From positions 141,450 through 205,449 of the forward strand of contig NZ_FTMS01000004.1 of the NCBI RefSeq assembly GCF_900156105.1: a stretch of 64,000 nt of DNA. The letters run 5' to 3'. The notes below the pieces were generated by a model. The model saw only the letters and a list, made by a program, of their open reading frames with translations, had not been told where the DNA came from and made no database searches. Every line of letters begins with the position of its first letter. The first letter of the stretch is position 1. The position numbers and the translations under genes are program-made. The DNA comes from Alkalispirochaeta americana. GTDB lineage: Bacteria > Spirochaetota > Spirochaetia > DSM-27196 > Alkalispirochaetaceae. Positions 35,286 through 45,660 of the stretch are shown piece by piece.

Positions 35286-36079
35286 TTTTCGCGGCGCAGA
35301 AGATCATCGCCCGGCTCTTTTTCCCGGTCCCTCTCTTCTTCTGGATCTCCCTGGCGGCCTGGATTGCCCTGCGGGGCGGGAGGCGGCGCCTTGCCCGCGG
35401 GCTGACTGCCGGCGCAGTGGTATGGCTGTTTCTGATTTCCTGGGATCCTGTTGGTGAGTTCCTGTTGGGAACGTTGGAGAATCCCTTTACCACCCTGGAA
35501 GAGATCCCTGCTGACACGGATATTGTGGTGGTCCTGGGGGGCGGATCCCATTTCCGGGAGGATAGAACCGGCGCAGCGCGGCTCAGCCGAAGCTCCCAGG
35601 GAAGAGTTCTGGAAGGAATCCGCCTTGTTTCGGGAGGCCGTGACGATGATAGACGGCCGCTCCTTGTGTTTACCGGAGATTCACCCCGAGATGGTCCCGC
35701 TATGGCCTTCGTGGCTGGAGAGACAGCTCGTGCCCTGGGCGTTCCCGGGGAGCAGGTGATAATGCTCGAGAAAACGTATAATACCCGCCAGGAGGCCCGG
35801 GCCGTCCGCCGATTTCTTGAGGAGTCCTCCGGCTGGGGCAACGAAGCGAAGGGGCCGAACGGGAGGGTTGTGCTGGTGACAAGCGCCTGCCATATGCTCA
35901 GGTCAAAAGCTCTCTTTCAGCGTGAGGGAATCGATCCTGTGCCTGCTCCGGCCCAGTACCTGACGGATCAGGGTTCGCTGAGTCCCTGGAGCTTTTTTCC
36001 TTCGGCCTCGGCCCTGGAGAAGACGGAGCGGTTTTTCTACGAGGTTTTGGGGTTGCTGTGGATGGGCATGACCAGGTGA
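35282..36079 (+). CDS. DUF218 / YdcF-ElyC-family membrane protein
   Basis: 265 residues. Two N-terminal membrane helices, then the DUF218 domain: DIVVVLGGGSHF, RVLEGIRLV, PLLVFTGD, MLEKTYNTRQEA, VVLVTSACHMLRSKALFQREGI. ElyC/SanA-type members are linked to envelope and peptidoglycan homeostasis; the biochemical activity is not settled. GTG start translationally coupled to rlmE. Confidence 0.9.
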   Translation: MIFAAQKIIARLFFPVPLFFWISLAAWIALRGGRRRLARGLTAGAVVWLFLISWDPVGEFLLGTLENPFTTLEEIPADTDIVVVLGGGSHFREDRTGAARLSRSSQGRVLEGIRLVSGGRDDDRRPLLVFTGDSPRDGPAMAFVAGETARALGVPGEQVIMLEKTYNTRQEARAVRRFLEESSGWGNEAKGPNGRVVLVTSACHMLRSKALFQREGIDPVPAPAQYLTDQGSLSPWSFFPSASALEKTERFFYEVLGLLWMGMTR

Positions 36080-36140
36080 TGGGGCGGGTCATGAGCAGTC
36101 GTGGCAGAAGAGCAGGAAATACAAAGGAAAGTGAGACCAT

Positions 36141-38021
36141 ATGAAAGCGCATAGGCCTGAACATACAAAAGGCGAACACAAAAAACGAGAACACAAAAAA
36201 CGAGAACACAAGAAAGAAGACGAGAAAAACCCGATAAGCAAAGTTTTATCCCTCCTCTCACCAAAAGAACAGCGGCGGTTGGTGTTTTTGTGTTTTGGCA
36301 TCGTCCTTCTTGCTCTTGTCGAAGTTGTGGGTGTCGGTTCTATCGGACCTTTTCTTGCGGTTGTTACAAATCCCTCTGTCATCCGCACGAACCCCTATTT
36401 GCAGTGGGCCTATCGGGTCTTCGGGTTTTCCAACGACGCTCAATTTGTGGTCGCCATCGGGTTAGCTGTGATTGCCTTCACCGTTTTGCGGAATATTATT
36501 GCTGCTGTGGTGCGTTACGCCGAGATCCGTTTTGGGCAAATGCGGGCTCACTCGATATCAACCCGGTTGCTGGCGCGGTACCTTTCGCAGCCCTATGCCT
36601 TTTTCTTGAATCGCAACTCCTCTGAGCTGACCCGGAACATTCTGGGAGAGGTTCAGGAGACGGTTAAAAACTTTCTGATTCCCCTGCTGGAGTGTCTCAC
36701 CAAATCGGTGATTACCCTCTCGATCCTGATTTTCCTGATTCTTCTGGATCCTCTCGTTGCTGCCGTGATGACCCTTGCTCTGGGAGGTGTCTATGGGAGC
36801 GTCTATGCGGTAACCCGGATGAGACTGTTCAGAATTGGACAATTGCGGCTGGAGGCAAACAAGCGGCGGTTCCAGGTGGTGAGTGAGGTTCTGGGCGGAA
36901 TCAAGGATGCAAAGCTCATGGGAAAAGAGAACGTTTTTCTTGATGAATACAAGAAGCCCTCCCGGAAAATAGCCCGCTTTGTGACCCTGAAAACTGTCTA
37001 TGGAAGCCTTCCGAAATATGTCCTGGATAGCATCGTTTTTTCCATGATCATTCTGGTGGTCCTCTGGTTTATCCATGATTCGGGAGACCTGGAAGGCGCG
37101 GTGGCGATGGTCAGCATCTATGCTGTAGCAGGATATCGGCTGATGCCGACGCTGGACGCTTTGTACAAGAACATTGCCAAGTTGAGAGGAAGTCAGCCGG
37201 CGGTGGAGTTGATCTATCGGGAACTCATGAGCAACCCCGATGCAGGCTTTTTGGGCCCGAAAACTGCGCCCCCCCGAATGAGTCTGGACCAGGCGATTTC
37301 CCTGGAAACGGTCTGTTTTTCCTATCCCGGAGCGGAGACAGAGGTTCTGAAAGATCTCACGATCACAATAGAAAAAAACACAACTGTTGGTTTTGTGGGC
37401 CCCACAGGATGCGGGAAGACAACCACTGTTGATATTATTCTGGGGTTGCTTTCACCCGCATCGGGTCAACTATGCGTTGATGGCGTAGAGATTACTCCCG
37501 AGAACGTTCGCAACTGGCAGGCTGGTGTGGGCTACGTTCCACAGCACATTTATTTAAGCGATGATACGATTGCCCGGAATATTGCTTTTGGTGTGCCCCA
37601 CAAACAAATCGATCCCGATCGACTTCAGCGTGCTGCAGAGACGGCAAACCTCTTGAGCTTTATACAGGAGGAGTTGCCCCAGGGATTTGATACGCTTGTG
37701 GGTGAACGGGGAGTCCGTCTCTCGGGGGGCCAGCGGCAGCGGATTGGAATCGCCCGTGCGGTATATCACGATCCGGCGGTGCTGGTGATGGACGAGGCAA
37801 CAAGCGCCCTTGATAATGTGACTGAAGCCCAAGTCATGACGGCTATCGATAATCTCTCGCACAAAAAAACGATCCTTCTCATTGCGCACCGTATAAGCAC
37901 CGTCAGGAATTGTGACAACATTGTGCTGATGGACAAAGGGGTTGTTGTTGCTCAAGGGGCGTATGACCACCTCCTGGCGACAAGTCCGGACTTTCTGAAG
38001 ATTGTCGAGGCCAGAACGTGA
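36141..38021 (+). CDS. ABC transporter with fused permease and ATPase (PglK/MsbA-like exporter)
   Basis: 626 residues. Basic N-terminal tail with repeated EHKKR units, six membrane helices (about 45-330), then the ATPase: Walker A GPTGCGKTT, signature RLSGGQRQR, Walker B VLVMDEATSALD, H-loop AHRIST. Character of the permease (EVVGVGSIGPFLAVV, RNSSELTRNILGEV) resembles flippases for lipid-linked glycans or exopolysaccharide. No glycan genes are adjacent. Base composition is visibly less GC-rich than flanking genes and codon use differs, suggesting acquisition. AGGAAA precedes the ATG. Confidence 0.88.
   Translation: MKAHRPEHTKGEHKKREHKKREHKKEDEKNPISKVLSLLSPKEQRRLVFLCFGIVLLALVEVVGVGSIGPFLAVVTNPSVIRTNPYLQWAYRVFGFSNDAQFVVAIGLAVIAFTVLRNIIAAVVRYAEIRFGQMRAHSISTRLLARYLSQPYAFFLNRNSSELTRNILGEVQETVKNFLIPLLECLTKSVITLSILIFLILLDPLVAAVMTLALGGVYGSVYAVTRMRLFRIGQLRLEANKRRFQVVSEVLGGIKDAKLMGKENVFLDEYKKPSRKIARFVTLKTVYGSLPKYVLDSIVFSMIILVVLWFIHDSGDLEGAVAMVSIYAVAGYRLMPTLDALYKNIAKLRGSQPAVELIYRELMSNPDAGFLGPKTAPPRMSLDQAISLETVCFSYPGAETEVLKDLTITIEKNTTVGFVGPTGCGKTTTVDIILGLLSPASGQLCVDGVEITPENVRNWQAGVGYVPQHIYLSDDTIARNIAFGVPHKQIDPDRLQRAAETANLLSFIQEELPQGFDTLVGERGVRLSGGQRQRIGIARAVYHDPAVLVMDEATSALDNVTEAQVMTAIDNLSHKKTILLIAHRISTVRNCDNIVLMDKGVVVAQGAYDHLLATSPDFLKIVEART
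36159..36218. repeat. 15-base in-frame tandem repeat at the 5' end of the ABC exporter gene
   Basis: GAACACAAAAAACGA twice (36174-36188, 36189-36203), flanked by diverged copies at 36159-36173 and 36204-36218. Encodes a string of EHKKR pentapeptides, giving a strongly basic cytoplasmic tail. Confidence 0.9.
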
Positions 38022-38086
38022 TCGACATGGTTTGAAGGGATCGCCGAAAGACCTGACCTGACGAGAGCTGAAAAAGGAGCGACTTT

Positions 38087-39919
38087 GTGTACATCACTCT
38101 GGCGATACTGGTATTGATCTTTCTGTTCCTTGCCTTCGATGTGGCGGGGGCTGACATGGTCTTCGGTGCGGCGCTGATTCTTCTTCTGTTTACAGGGGTT
38201 CTTGCACCCCGGGAGGCCCTGGCGGGGTTTTCCAACAAGGGAATGGCCACGGTGGGACTTCTGTTCATCGTCAGCCGCGCCGTGGAGAATACCGGAATCT
38301 TTCAGGCGATTGCCCACTGGTTTCTTTCGGGGGAGCGAGCTTCTCGGGAAGGTTCGTCCCTCACCCGGGAAAAAGGCCAGGCTTCCCTGCCGGTGCTCAT
38401 GGTAAAGATGATGGCTCCTGTGACATTTCTTTCGGCCTTTTTGAACAATACTCCCATTGTGACGATTTTTGCTCCCACCATAAAGAACTGGGCTACGGCG
38501 AAGCGTCTCCCGGTCAGCAAGTTCCTGATTCCTCTCTCCTACGCGTCTATCTTCGGGGGGATCTGCACGCTTATCGGGACCAGCACAAACCTGGTAGTGC
38601 ACGGACTGATGCTTCAGAATGGTCTTGAGGGGCTGGGTTTTTTTGAAGTAGCCCGGGCGGGCCTTCCCATCGCGGTGGTGGGGTATCTCTATCTGTTCTT
38701 CCTGGGGCAGCGTCTCTTGCCCAATCGACAGGATGTGCTCTCCGAGCTGGATGAGGATCCCCGGGAATATTTTATCGAGATGATTGTCCCGGCCGAGTCT
38801 CCCCTGATCGGAAAGACCATCGAACAGGCCCAGCTTCGAAGTCTCCAGGGGGTGTACCTCACAAGTATTGAACGGGACGGGACCTACCTGGCCCCAATCA
38901 CCCCCGATCGGCGTCTTGCTCCGGGAGACCGGCTCTTTTTTGCAGGAAGAACCGACGGTGTCTCCGATTTGATGACGCGCCGGGGGTTGTTGCCGGTGGA
39001 TCAGGAGACGCTGGCGGTTGACACCCGGGCGATTCGGCGTCACCTGGTGGAGGTCGTTGTGTCCAGCACCTCTCCTGTTCTGGGCCGCTCTGTCCGGGAT
39101 GCCAATTTTCGAAGCCGCTACGATGCCGCCGTGGTGGCGGTGAGCAGGAAAGGTGAACGAGTGAATACCCGCCTGGGGGATGTAACGCTCCATCCCGGGG
39201 ATACCCTGGTGTTACTTGCCCGGGGAGGATTTGTGCGACGCTACCGGTTTTCCCGGGATTTCTTTCTGGTTAGCCCGGTAGAGAAGATCACCCCTCCGGC
39301 GACCAGAAAAGGTGTCTTTGCCCTGGCCACGGTGACAACCATGATCCTTCTTTCCGCTTTTGGAGGATTTCTTCCGGAGCTGGGAGGCAACAGAATAGAT
39401 ATGTTTTACGCGGCTGCCGGCGCGGCCCTGGTTCTGGTGGCAGGAAAGGTTATCTCCCCCGAGGAAGCCCGGGAGGCGATCCGGTGGGATGTCCTGATCA
39501 CGATCGCTGCTGCCTTTGGTGTGAGTCAGGCCTTGATAAACAGTGGAACCGCCGAAATGATCAGTCGCGGGATGGTGAATCTTTTTGCCCCCTTTGGTAC
39601 AGTGGGAGCCGTGGCGGCGGTGTACCTGATGACCTGTCTCTTTACGGAGTTGATTACCAATAATGCTGCGGCAGCGCTGGTGGTTCCCATAGCCTTTGAG
39701 GCTGCCCGGTATACGGGAATATCCCCAGTGCCCTTTATGGTCGCCGTTGCCATGGGAGCCAGCGCGAGTTTTGCCACTCCCATCGGGTATCAAACCAATT
39801 TGATCGTTCAGGGACCGGGAAGCTATCGGTTTCTGGATTTTCTGCGGGTGGGGATACCCTTGAGTATTCTCACGGCAGCAACGGGTATCACGGCGATCGT
39901 CCTGTGGTACGGAGTGTAA
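38087..39919 (+). CDS. SLC13/DASS-family anion permease with two RCK_C (TrkA-C) domains, probable sulfate importer
   Basis: 610 residues. N-terminal half-transporter (LNNTPIVTIFAPTIKNWA, GTSTNLVVHGL), two cytoplasmic TrkA-C modules (about 225-300 and 310-395, FIEMIVPAESPLIGKTI and HLVEVVVSSTSPVLGRSV), then the second half (ELITNNAAAALVVPIAF, TPIGYQTNLIV). This layout is typical of bacterial sulfate permeases of the SLC13 family. GTG start with AAGGAG seven bases upstream. Sulfate as substrate is supported by the cysQ-cysD-cysNC genes that follow on the same strand. Confidence 0.9.
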   Translation: MYITLAILVLIFLFLAFDVAGADMVFGAALILLLFTGVLAPREALAGFSNKGMATVGLLFIVSRAVENTGIFQAIAHWFLSGERASREGSSLTREKGQASLPVLMVKMMAPVTFLSAFLNNTPIVTIFAPTIKNWATAKRLPVSKFLIPLSYASIFGGICTLIGTSTNLVVHGLMLQNGLEGLGFFEVARAGLPIAVVGYLYLFFLGQRLLPNRQDVLSELDEDPREYFIEMIVPAESPLIGKTIEQAQLRSLQGVYLTSIERDGTYLAPITPDRRLAPGDRLFFAGRTDGVSDLMTRRGLLPVDQETLAVDTRAIRRHLVEVVVSSTSPVLGRSVRDANFRSRYDAAVVAVSRKGERVNTRLGDVTLHPGDTLVLLARGGFVRRYRFSRDFFLVSPVEKITPPATRKGVFALATVTTMILLSAFGGFLPELGGNRIDMFYAAAGAALVLVAGKVISPEEAREAIRWDVLITIAAAFGVSQALINSGTAEMISRGMVNLFAPFGTVGAVAAVYLMTCLFTELITNNAAAALVVPIAFEAARYTGISPVPFMVAVAMGASASFATPIGYQTNLIVQGPGSYRFLDFLRVGIPLSILTAATGITAIVLWYGV

Positions 39920-39990
39920 GACGCGTGCCTGGTGCGGCTGCGCTGCAGAATGCAAAGAGGCGAATAGAAACGTTCAAGGAGATGCGATAG

Positions 39991-40881
39991 ATGGTACTGG
40001 AACGACCTCTTCGGGAAGCGGCCCTGGGGGCAGCTCTGGAAGCGGGGAAGGAAATCATGGAGGTCTACGGCCGGAACTTTTCCGTCACGGAAAAGGACGA
40101 CGCATCACCTCTCACCGAGGCTGATACGCGTGCCCATGGGGTTATTGTCCGGCGTCTGGGAGAGGCCGACCCGGCCATTCCCATCCTGAGCGAAGAGGGA
40201 AAGCATCAGCCCTATCAGGAACGATCCCGCTGGACCCGGTTTTGGGTGGTGGACCCTCTGGACGGGACCAAAGAGTTCATCAAGAAGAACGACGAGTTCA
40301 CCGTGAACATAGCCCTTTTTCACCGGTCCGGGACGGGGGAGGCTCTTCCCGTGCTGGGAGTTGTGGTTGCTCCTGCCCTGGAGGTGGCCTACCTGGGGGT
40401 GCCCGGGGAAGGCGCCTGGCGCGGATCAACCGATTCCTGGGGGGGCGATCTGGAGGGGTTTCTCTCCCGGAGCAGCACCCTTCCCGAGGACGGGGCTGGC
40501 CGGGGCCGTCCCTACCGGATTGTGGCCAGCCGCTCCCACATGAGTGACGAGACTGCGGCGTTCATCGCGGAGCGCCGCCGGGAGCACCCCCTCCTGGAGC
40601 TTGTTTCATCGGGAAGTTCCCTGAAAATATGCCGGGTGGCGGAGGGATCAGCCGACGAGTATCCCCGGTTTGCTCCCACCATGGAGTGGGACACCGCTGC
40701 CGGAGATGCCCTGGCCCGGGCTGCCGGGTGCGAGGTCCTGCGATGGGAAGGGGGCGGTCCTGCGGGACCGCTACGCTATAACAAGGAAGATCTTCTGAAT
40801 CCCTGGTTTCTCGTGAGAAGCCTCAGGTCCGGATCCGCCCGGCGCGGCGGGGCCGGTCAGGGACAGGAGAGAAAGGAATAA
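39991..40881 (+). CDS. cysQ: 3'(2'),5'-bisphosphate nucleotidase CysQ
   Basis: 296 residues, inositol-monophosphatase fold. Metal-binding motifs: SEEG, WVVDPLDGTKEFI and EWDTAAGDALARAAG. It converts 3'-phosphoadenosine 5'-phosphate (pAp) to AMP, clearing the by-product of PAPS use. ATG with AAGGAG eight bases upstream. The next gene starts three bases after its stop. Confidence 0.92.
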   Translation: MVLERPLREAALGAALEAGKEIMEVYGRNFSVTEKDDASPLTEADTRAHGVIVRRLGEADPAIPILSEEGKHQPYQERSRWTRFWVVDPLDGTKEFIKKNDEFTVNIALFHRSGTGEALPVLGVVVAPALEVAYLGVPGEGAWRGSTDSWGGDLEGFLSRSSTLPEDGAGRGRPYRIVASRSHMSDETAAFIAERRREHPLLELVSSGSSLKICRVAEGSADEYPRFAPTMEWDTAAGDALARAAGCEVLRWEGGGPAGPLRYNKEDLLNPWFLVRSLRSGSARRGGAGQGQERKE

Positions 40882-40884
40882 ACT

Positions 40885-41796
40885 ATGGCTTCCAACACCT
40901 ACCAGCGGAACACGCTGGACATTCTCGAATCCGAAGCGATCTACGTTATACGCGAGGTAGCTGCCCAGTTTGAGCGGCCGGTGATGCTCTTTTCCGGAGG
41001 AAAGGATTCCATCGTCATGTCCTGGCTCGCCCGAAAGGCCTTTTTTCCCGGGAAGATACCCTTTCCCCTGATGCATATCGATACGGGCCACAACTTTCAG
41101 GAGACTCTGCGCTACCGCGACTGGTGGATGACCCAGATTGATGCCCGGATCATTGTCCGATCTGTGGAGGATTCGATCCGCCAGGGGCGGGCAAAAGAAG
41201 AAGAGGGGCCCAACCCCAGCAGAAATGGCCTGCAAACGGTAACCCTGCTGGATGCCCTGAATGAGTTCAAGTTTGATTGCGCCCTGGGGGGCGCTCGAAG
41301 GGACGAGGAAAAAGCGCGAGCCAAAGAGCGGTTTTTCAGTTTCCGCGATCGGTTTGGTCAGTGGGATCCCAAAAATCAGCGCCCCGAGCTGTGGAATCTC
41401 TATAACGGAATGAAGCGACCCGGAGAACACCTGCGGGCTTTTCCCATAAGCAACTGGACAGAGCTGGATGTGTGGCAGTATATCCAGCGCGAAAAGATCG
41501 ATCTGCCGACCCTCTATTTTACGCATCAGCGAGAGATTATCCGTCGGGACGGAGTTATCCTCGCCGTGGGTGACTACAACCAGCCCGTTGAGGGCGAAGA
41601 GGCAGAAACCGCCTGGGTCCGGTTTCGCACGATCGGCGACATGACCTGCACGGGAGCGACCGAGAGCAGGGCCAATACACTGGATGATATCGTCAACGAG
41701 ATCGCCGCAACCCGGGTAACCGAGAGGGGCGGCCGTGCCGACGACCGCCGCAGCGAGGCAGCCATGGAAGACCGAAAGAAACAGGGGTATTTCTGA
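40885..41796 (+). CDS. cysD: Sulfate adenylyltransferase subunit 2
   Basis: 303 residues, typical. PP-loop motif [11 protein letters not shown] near residue 36; [10 protein letters not shown]; conserved [19 protein letters not shown] and [13 protein letters not shown]. With the GTPase subunit encoded next it makes APS from sulfate and ATP. Shares one base with the cysNC start. Confidence 0.96.
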   Translation: MASNTYQRNTLDILESEAIYVIREVAAQFERPVMLFSGGKDSIVMSWLARKAFFPGKIPFPLMHIDTGHNFQETLRYRDWWMTQIDARIIVRSVEDSIRQGRAKEEEGPNPSRNGLQTVTLLDALNEFKFDCALGGARRDEEKARAKERFFSFRDRFGQWDPKNQRPELWNLYNGMKRPGEHLRAFPISNWTELDVWQYIQREKIDLPTLYFTHQREIIRRDGVILAVGDYNQPVEGEEAETAWVRFRTIGDMTCTGATESRANTLDDIVNEIAATRVTERGGRADDRRSEAAMEDRKKQGYF

Positions 41797-43703
41797 TGAG
41801 CAGCAGCACAGGAATTGTAAAAGAGCGGGACCTTCTGCGATTTACCACGGCCGGGAGTGTCGACGACGGGAAGAGTACGCTGATCGGACGAATTCTCTAC
41901 GACTCCAAGCAGATTTTTCAGGATCAGATGGAGCAGCTGGAACATTCCAGCAAGCTTCGGGGCGAGGAAGAGGTGAATCTGGCTCTTCTCACCGATGGGC
42001 TCCGGGCGGAGCGGGAGCAGGGAATCACCATCGATGTGGCGTACCGCTATTTTTCCACGGCACAGCGCAAGTTTATCATCGCCGATACGCCCGGCCACGA
42101 GCAGTATACCCGGAACATGGTGACCGGTGCCTCCACGGCAGATCTGGCGATCATCCTGATCGACGCACGCCACGGAGTGCTTACCCAGAGCCGCCGCCAC
42201 GGTATTATCGCCAGTCTGCTGGGAATCCCCCATATTGTGGTCTGCGTGAACAAGATGGATCTGGTGGATTATTCCCGGGAGCGTTTTCAGGAGATCGTTG
42301 CGGAGTACCAGGAGTTTGTCCAGAAGTTGCAGCTTCGGGATATCACCTTCATTCCCGTATCGGCCCTGGTGGGCGATAACGTGGTGAACCGCAGCGAGAA
42401 GACCCCCTGGTACAAGGGGGCTCCCTTGCTGGAGTTTCTCGAGACCGTCACGATCAGCAGCGACCGGAACCTGGTTGATTTCCGCTTTCCCGTGCAGTAC
42501 GTGGTCCGTCCGCATCAGGATTTTCGGGGTTTTTCGGGACAGGTTGTCTCGGGGACGATCGCCCTGGGCGAGGAAGTGGTGGTTCTGCCCAGCATGCACC
42601 ATTCCCGGGTAAAGAGTATACAGTTCTATGAGCGGGAGCTGACCGAGGCAGCCGAGGGAGAGTCGGTGATCATCACCCTGGAGGACGAGATCGACATCAG
42701 TCGGGGTGATATGATTGTGCGTCGCCGCAACATCCCCGAGGTGGCCCAGGAGTTCGAGGCAACCCTGGCCTGGATGGACGAGCGATCCTCTCTGGAAGTG
42801 GGAACTCCCTATATCATCCAGCACACCACGCGACGAACCCAGGCGATGGTGGACGACGTACTCTATCAGCTCGACGTGAACAGTCTGCATCGAAACGACT
42901 CCGAAACGCTGGCTCTCAATGAGATTGGCCGGGTCAAAATCACGACAGCTTCGGAACTTTTCTTTGATCCCTACGAACGGAACCGCAGTACTGGCGGGTT
43001 CATCCTGATCGATCCCAATGATTTTCGAACCGTCGGGGCGGGCATGATCCGTTACTCCTCGCGAAGCACCATCGAGGAGCTCAAGCGGGAGGAGCGAAAA
43101 CATCAGCTGGAACCCCGTCAGTCCACGGATATCCTCTGGGATCCTGGCCTGGTGGGACCCCAGGACAGGATTCGCCGGAACGGTCATGATCCCCGGTGTA
43201 TCTGGTTTACGGGCCTCTCCGGGGCCGGGAAGAGCACCATCGCCAAGGAGGTGGAGAAACGCCTCTTTGACCAGGGGCTTCAGGTGGTTCGGCTGGACGG
43301 CGATAACGTGCGCCACGGCCTGAACGGCGATCTGGGCTTCACCCGGGCAGACAGGCGGGAAAATATTCGTCGTGTTGGTCACGTGGCGCGGCTCTTCTAC
43401 GATGCGGGGACTATCGTTCTCTGCACGTTTATTTCTCCCTACCGGGACGAGCGGTCCTTCGTGCGGAGCCTCTTTCCTGAGGGTGCCTTCTGGGAGGTCC
43501 ACGTGGATGCCCCCGTCGCCGAGGCGGAACGCCGCGATCCCAAGGGGCTCTATCGACGGGCCCGGGCCGGGGAGATCCCCGGGTTCACCGGCGTGGATGC
43601 CCCCTACGAGCCTCCCGAGGAGTGTGAGCTTGTGGTGGACACGCACCGCCTCTCGGTGGACGAGGCGGTGGAACGGGTCATGCAGATTCTGAACGGTTCC
43701 TGA
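41796..43703 (+). CDS. cysNC: Fused sulfate adenylyltransferase GTPase subunit and APS kinase
   Basis: 635 residues. N-terminal CysN GTPase (about 1-430): P-loop [14 protein letters not shown]3 DTPGHEQY, G4 NKMD, plus elongation-factor-like beta-barrels. C-terminal CysC (about 460-635): P-loop [20 protein letters not shown], and [10 protein letters not shown] near the end. The pair with CysD yields PAPS directly. No APS or PAPS reductase is in the window. Confidence 0.96.
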   Translation: MSSSTGIVKERDLLRFTTAGSVDDGKSTLIGRILYDSKQIFQDQMEQLEHSSKLRGEEEVNLALLTDGLRAEREQGITIDVAYRYFSTAQRKFIIADTPGHEQYTRNMVTGASTADLAIILIDARHGVLTQSRRHGIIASLLGIPHIVVCVNKMDLVDYSRERFQEIVAEYQEFVQKLQLRDITFIPVSALVGDNVVNRSEKTPWYKGAPLLEFLETVTISSDRNLVDFRFPVQYVVRPHQDFRGFSGQVVSGTIALGEEVVVLPSMHHSRVKSIQFYERELTEAAEGESVIITLEDEIDISRGDMIVRRRNIPEVAQEFEATLAWMDERSSLEVGTPYIIQHTTRRTQAMVDDVLYQLDVNSLHRNDSETLALNEIGRVKITTASELFFDPYERNRSTGGFILIDPNDFRTVGAGMIRYSSRSTIEELKREERKHQLEPRQSTDILWDPGLVGPQDRIRRNGHDPRCIWFTGLSGAGKSTIAKEVEKRLFDQGLQVVRLDGDNVRHGLNGDLGFTRADRRENIRRVGHVARLFYDAGTIVLCTFISPYRDERSFVRSLFPEGAFWEVHVDAPVAEAERRDPKGLYRRARAGEIPGFTGVDAPYEPPEECELVVDTHRLSVDEAVERVMQILNGS

Positions 43704-43748
43704 ATGAGGCCGGTCTTCCCGGGGATGCCCCGGGAACACCGGCAGACC

Positions 43749-44681
43749 TCAGAGGTGGGCTGCTCCAAAAAGCACCGCCGTGTCCCAGAGCTCTGCCCGC
43801 TCCAGGGGAATTTCCCGGAGTTCCGGTATGGAGAGCGCCTCCCGAACCCGTTCACGGATGGGGTCTACCAGCCAGCGACTCTCGGTGCAGAGCCCCCCGC
43901 CGATGACGATCACCTCGGGGGCGACGATGGTAAGGACGCTCACCAGGAGCCCCGCCACGGCGTCCCGGGCCGATTGCGCCACCTGTCGTGCCAGGGGATC
44001 TCCCTGGTCCAGGGCGGCAAAGAGCGTGTAGGTATCCAGTGATTCTTCCCGAAGCGACGAGGCCATACCCTCCTGGAGAAGCCGTCGGGCAGAGCGCACC
44101 ATACCGGGGCCGGAGGCCCGTTCGATGATCGTTTCTCCCCTTTCCCTGCCGAAGAACGTTCCCGGATCTATGGCGTGAACCTCGCCTGCAAGCCCCCGGT
44201 ACCCGGAAAAAATCTTCCCGTCTATGATCAGCCCCGCACCAACTCCGGTACTGAGGGTGATATAGAACATGGACCGGTAGGATTTCCCCTTTCCGTAGAG
44301 GGCTTCTCCCAGGGCACCGGCTGTAGCGTCATTCTCAAGCCGTACTGGAGCCTCCAATTGCTCTTCCAGGGCGGTTACAACGGGGAAATTTTCCCACTCG
44401 GGGAGGTTGGGAAGTTTCAGAAAACGGCCCGCTCTGGAATCGAGGGGACCCGGTGCGCCCACGCCCACACGATCGATGGCGGTTCCCGTGAGGGAGGCCG
44501 TTTGAAGGGTCGCGGTAATCTGCTCAACCAGTTCCCGGGGATCCCGGGGTGTGGGAAACCGGGCGATCTGATGGACCTGATCGTTCTCGAAGCGGGCCAC
44601 CACCGTTTTTGTGGCCCCGATATCTACTGCTGCGACGGGCTTGTCTGCCCCCTGGGTTCTCTTGATGGTGCTATCAGCCAA
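43749..44681 (-). CDS. ROK-family sugar kinase
   Basis: 310 residues. N-terminal phosphate loop AAVDIGATKT, ENDATAGALGEALYGKG with the catalytic Asp, STGVGAGLIIDGKI, EVHAIDPG and IVAPEVIVIGGGL. The usual ROK zinc-binding Cys cluster (CGCxGCxE) is not present; the region reads GTFFGRERGETIIER. The enzyme should phosphorylate a hexose or related polyol. Last gene of the glycyl-radical operon, overlapping the activase by eight bases, so its substrate probably feeds the radical enzyme. Glucokinase activity is the default alternative. Confidence 0.88.
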   Translation of the reverse strand: MADSTIKRTQGADKPVAAVDIGATKTVVARFENDQVHQIARFPTPRDPRELVEQITATLQTASLTGTAIDRVGVGAPGPLDSRAGRFLKLPNLPEWENFPVVTALEEQLEAPVRLENDATAGALGEALYGKGKSYRSMFYITLSTGVGAGLIIDGKIFSGYRGLAGEVHAIDPGTFFGRERGETIIERASGPGMVRSARRLLQEGMASSLREESLDTYTLFAALDQGDPLARQVAQSARDAVAGLLVSVLTIVAPEVIVIGGGLCTESRWLVDPIRERVREALSIPELREIPLERAELWDTAVLFGAAHL

Positions 44682-45660
44682 GTGGTACTCCTTGGGCCCT
44701 CACCAGCGCGGCCAGAGCCTCCACCTCCGTTTCCGGCAGAGGGGCTGTGTAGTCCGCGTAGGGGTAGGGCTGTCCCAGCATCCGGTATTTGCCTGACGCC
44801 AGGGGGTTAAAGTTGATCAGCTCGAGAGAGTAGTTCCCCGGAAGGGATTTTACGAATCGGGCGATCCCGCTGATATTATCATGAGATGTGGTTGTTTTGG
44901 GAATGAGGGGGAGCCGGAAGAGGATTGGTGCCTTCCGGTCTGCCAGAAACCGGGCGTTATCAAGAATCTGCTGATTTTCCACCCCCGTGAACCGGCGGTG
45001 CTCCTCTGAATCGGCCAGCTTGAGATCCGCCAGGAAGAGCTTTGTCAGGGGCAAGACCCTTTCCAGCACGGCCCGGCTCGTCTGGAGTGTCGTTTCCAGA
45101 GCCGTGTGGAGCCCCTCGGCGAGGCATCGTTCCAGCAGGGCCTGGACAAACTCGGGTTGTGCCAGGGGTTCTCCCCCCGAGAGGGTGATGCCCCCCCCGG
45201 AGGTATCAAAGAAGACCCGGTCCTTTTGCAACTCCTGAAAGAGCTCCTCCACAGTATAAAGGCTGCTGTCCCAGGTGAGAGCCCGGGTGGGGCAGGCCTC
45301 AATGCACAGACCGCAGCCCCGGCAGAGGGAACGATCTATCGTGATGAAATCAGGGTTGGCTCCATCGGGCTGATCCTCCCGGGCCGAGAGCGCTCCCTCG
45401 GGGCAGACCGCGATGCACCGGCGGCACCGGATACACTGTTCACGGTGGTAGAAGAGGAGTGGCGTCCGGGGTATTCCCTCGGGGTTCTGGCACCACCGGC
45501 ACGCCAGGGGACACCCCTTGAGAAAGGCCGTGGTCCGTATGCCCGGGCCATCGTGCAGGGCAAAGCGCTTGATGTCGAAAACACGGCCAGTGATCGCTCC
45601 GGTTTCTCCCTGGTGCGGCCTCTTCCCGTTCCGTGCCGGGTTCGGTGCTGGTACGTTCAT
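44674..45660 (-). CDS. Glycyl-radical enzyme activating protein (radical SAM)
   Basis: 328 residues. Radical SAM cluster CxxxCxxC at C50, C54 and C57 (KGCPLACRWC), preceded by FDIKRFALHDGPGIRT. Two ferredoxin-type 4Fe-4S motifs are inserted (CIRCRRCIAVCP and CRGCGLCIEACP), as in activases of dehydratase-type glycyl radical enzymes. TLSGGEPLAQ is the GGE motif. It generates the glycyl radical on the enzyme encoded just upstream, with which it shares an ATGA overlap. Confidence 0.94.
   Translation of the reverse strand: MNVPAPNPARNGKRPHQGETGAITGRVFDIKRFALHDGPGIRTTAFLKGCPLACRWCQNPEGIPRTPLLFYHREQCIRCRRCIAVCPEGALSAREDQPDGANPDFITIDRSLCRGCGLCIEACPTRALTWDSSLYTVEELFQELQKDRVFFDTSGGGITLSGGEPLAQPEFVQALLERCLAEGLHTALETTLQTSRAVLERVLPLTKLFLADLKLADSEEHRRFTGVENQQILDNARFLADRKAPILFRLPLIPKTTTSHDNISGIARFVKSLPGNYSLELINFNPLASGKYRMLGQPYPYADYTAPLPETEVEALAALVRAQGVPLG

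Noticed and set aside
41574..43739. A 721-codon minus-strand open frame opposite cysNC
   Set aside because: Same shadow effect; cysD and cysNC on the plus strand carry all expected motifs.
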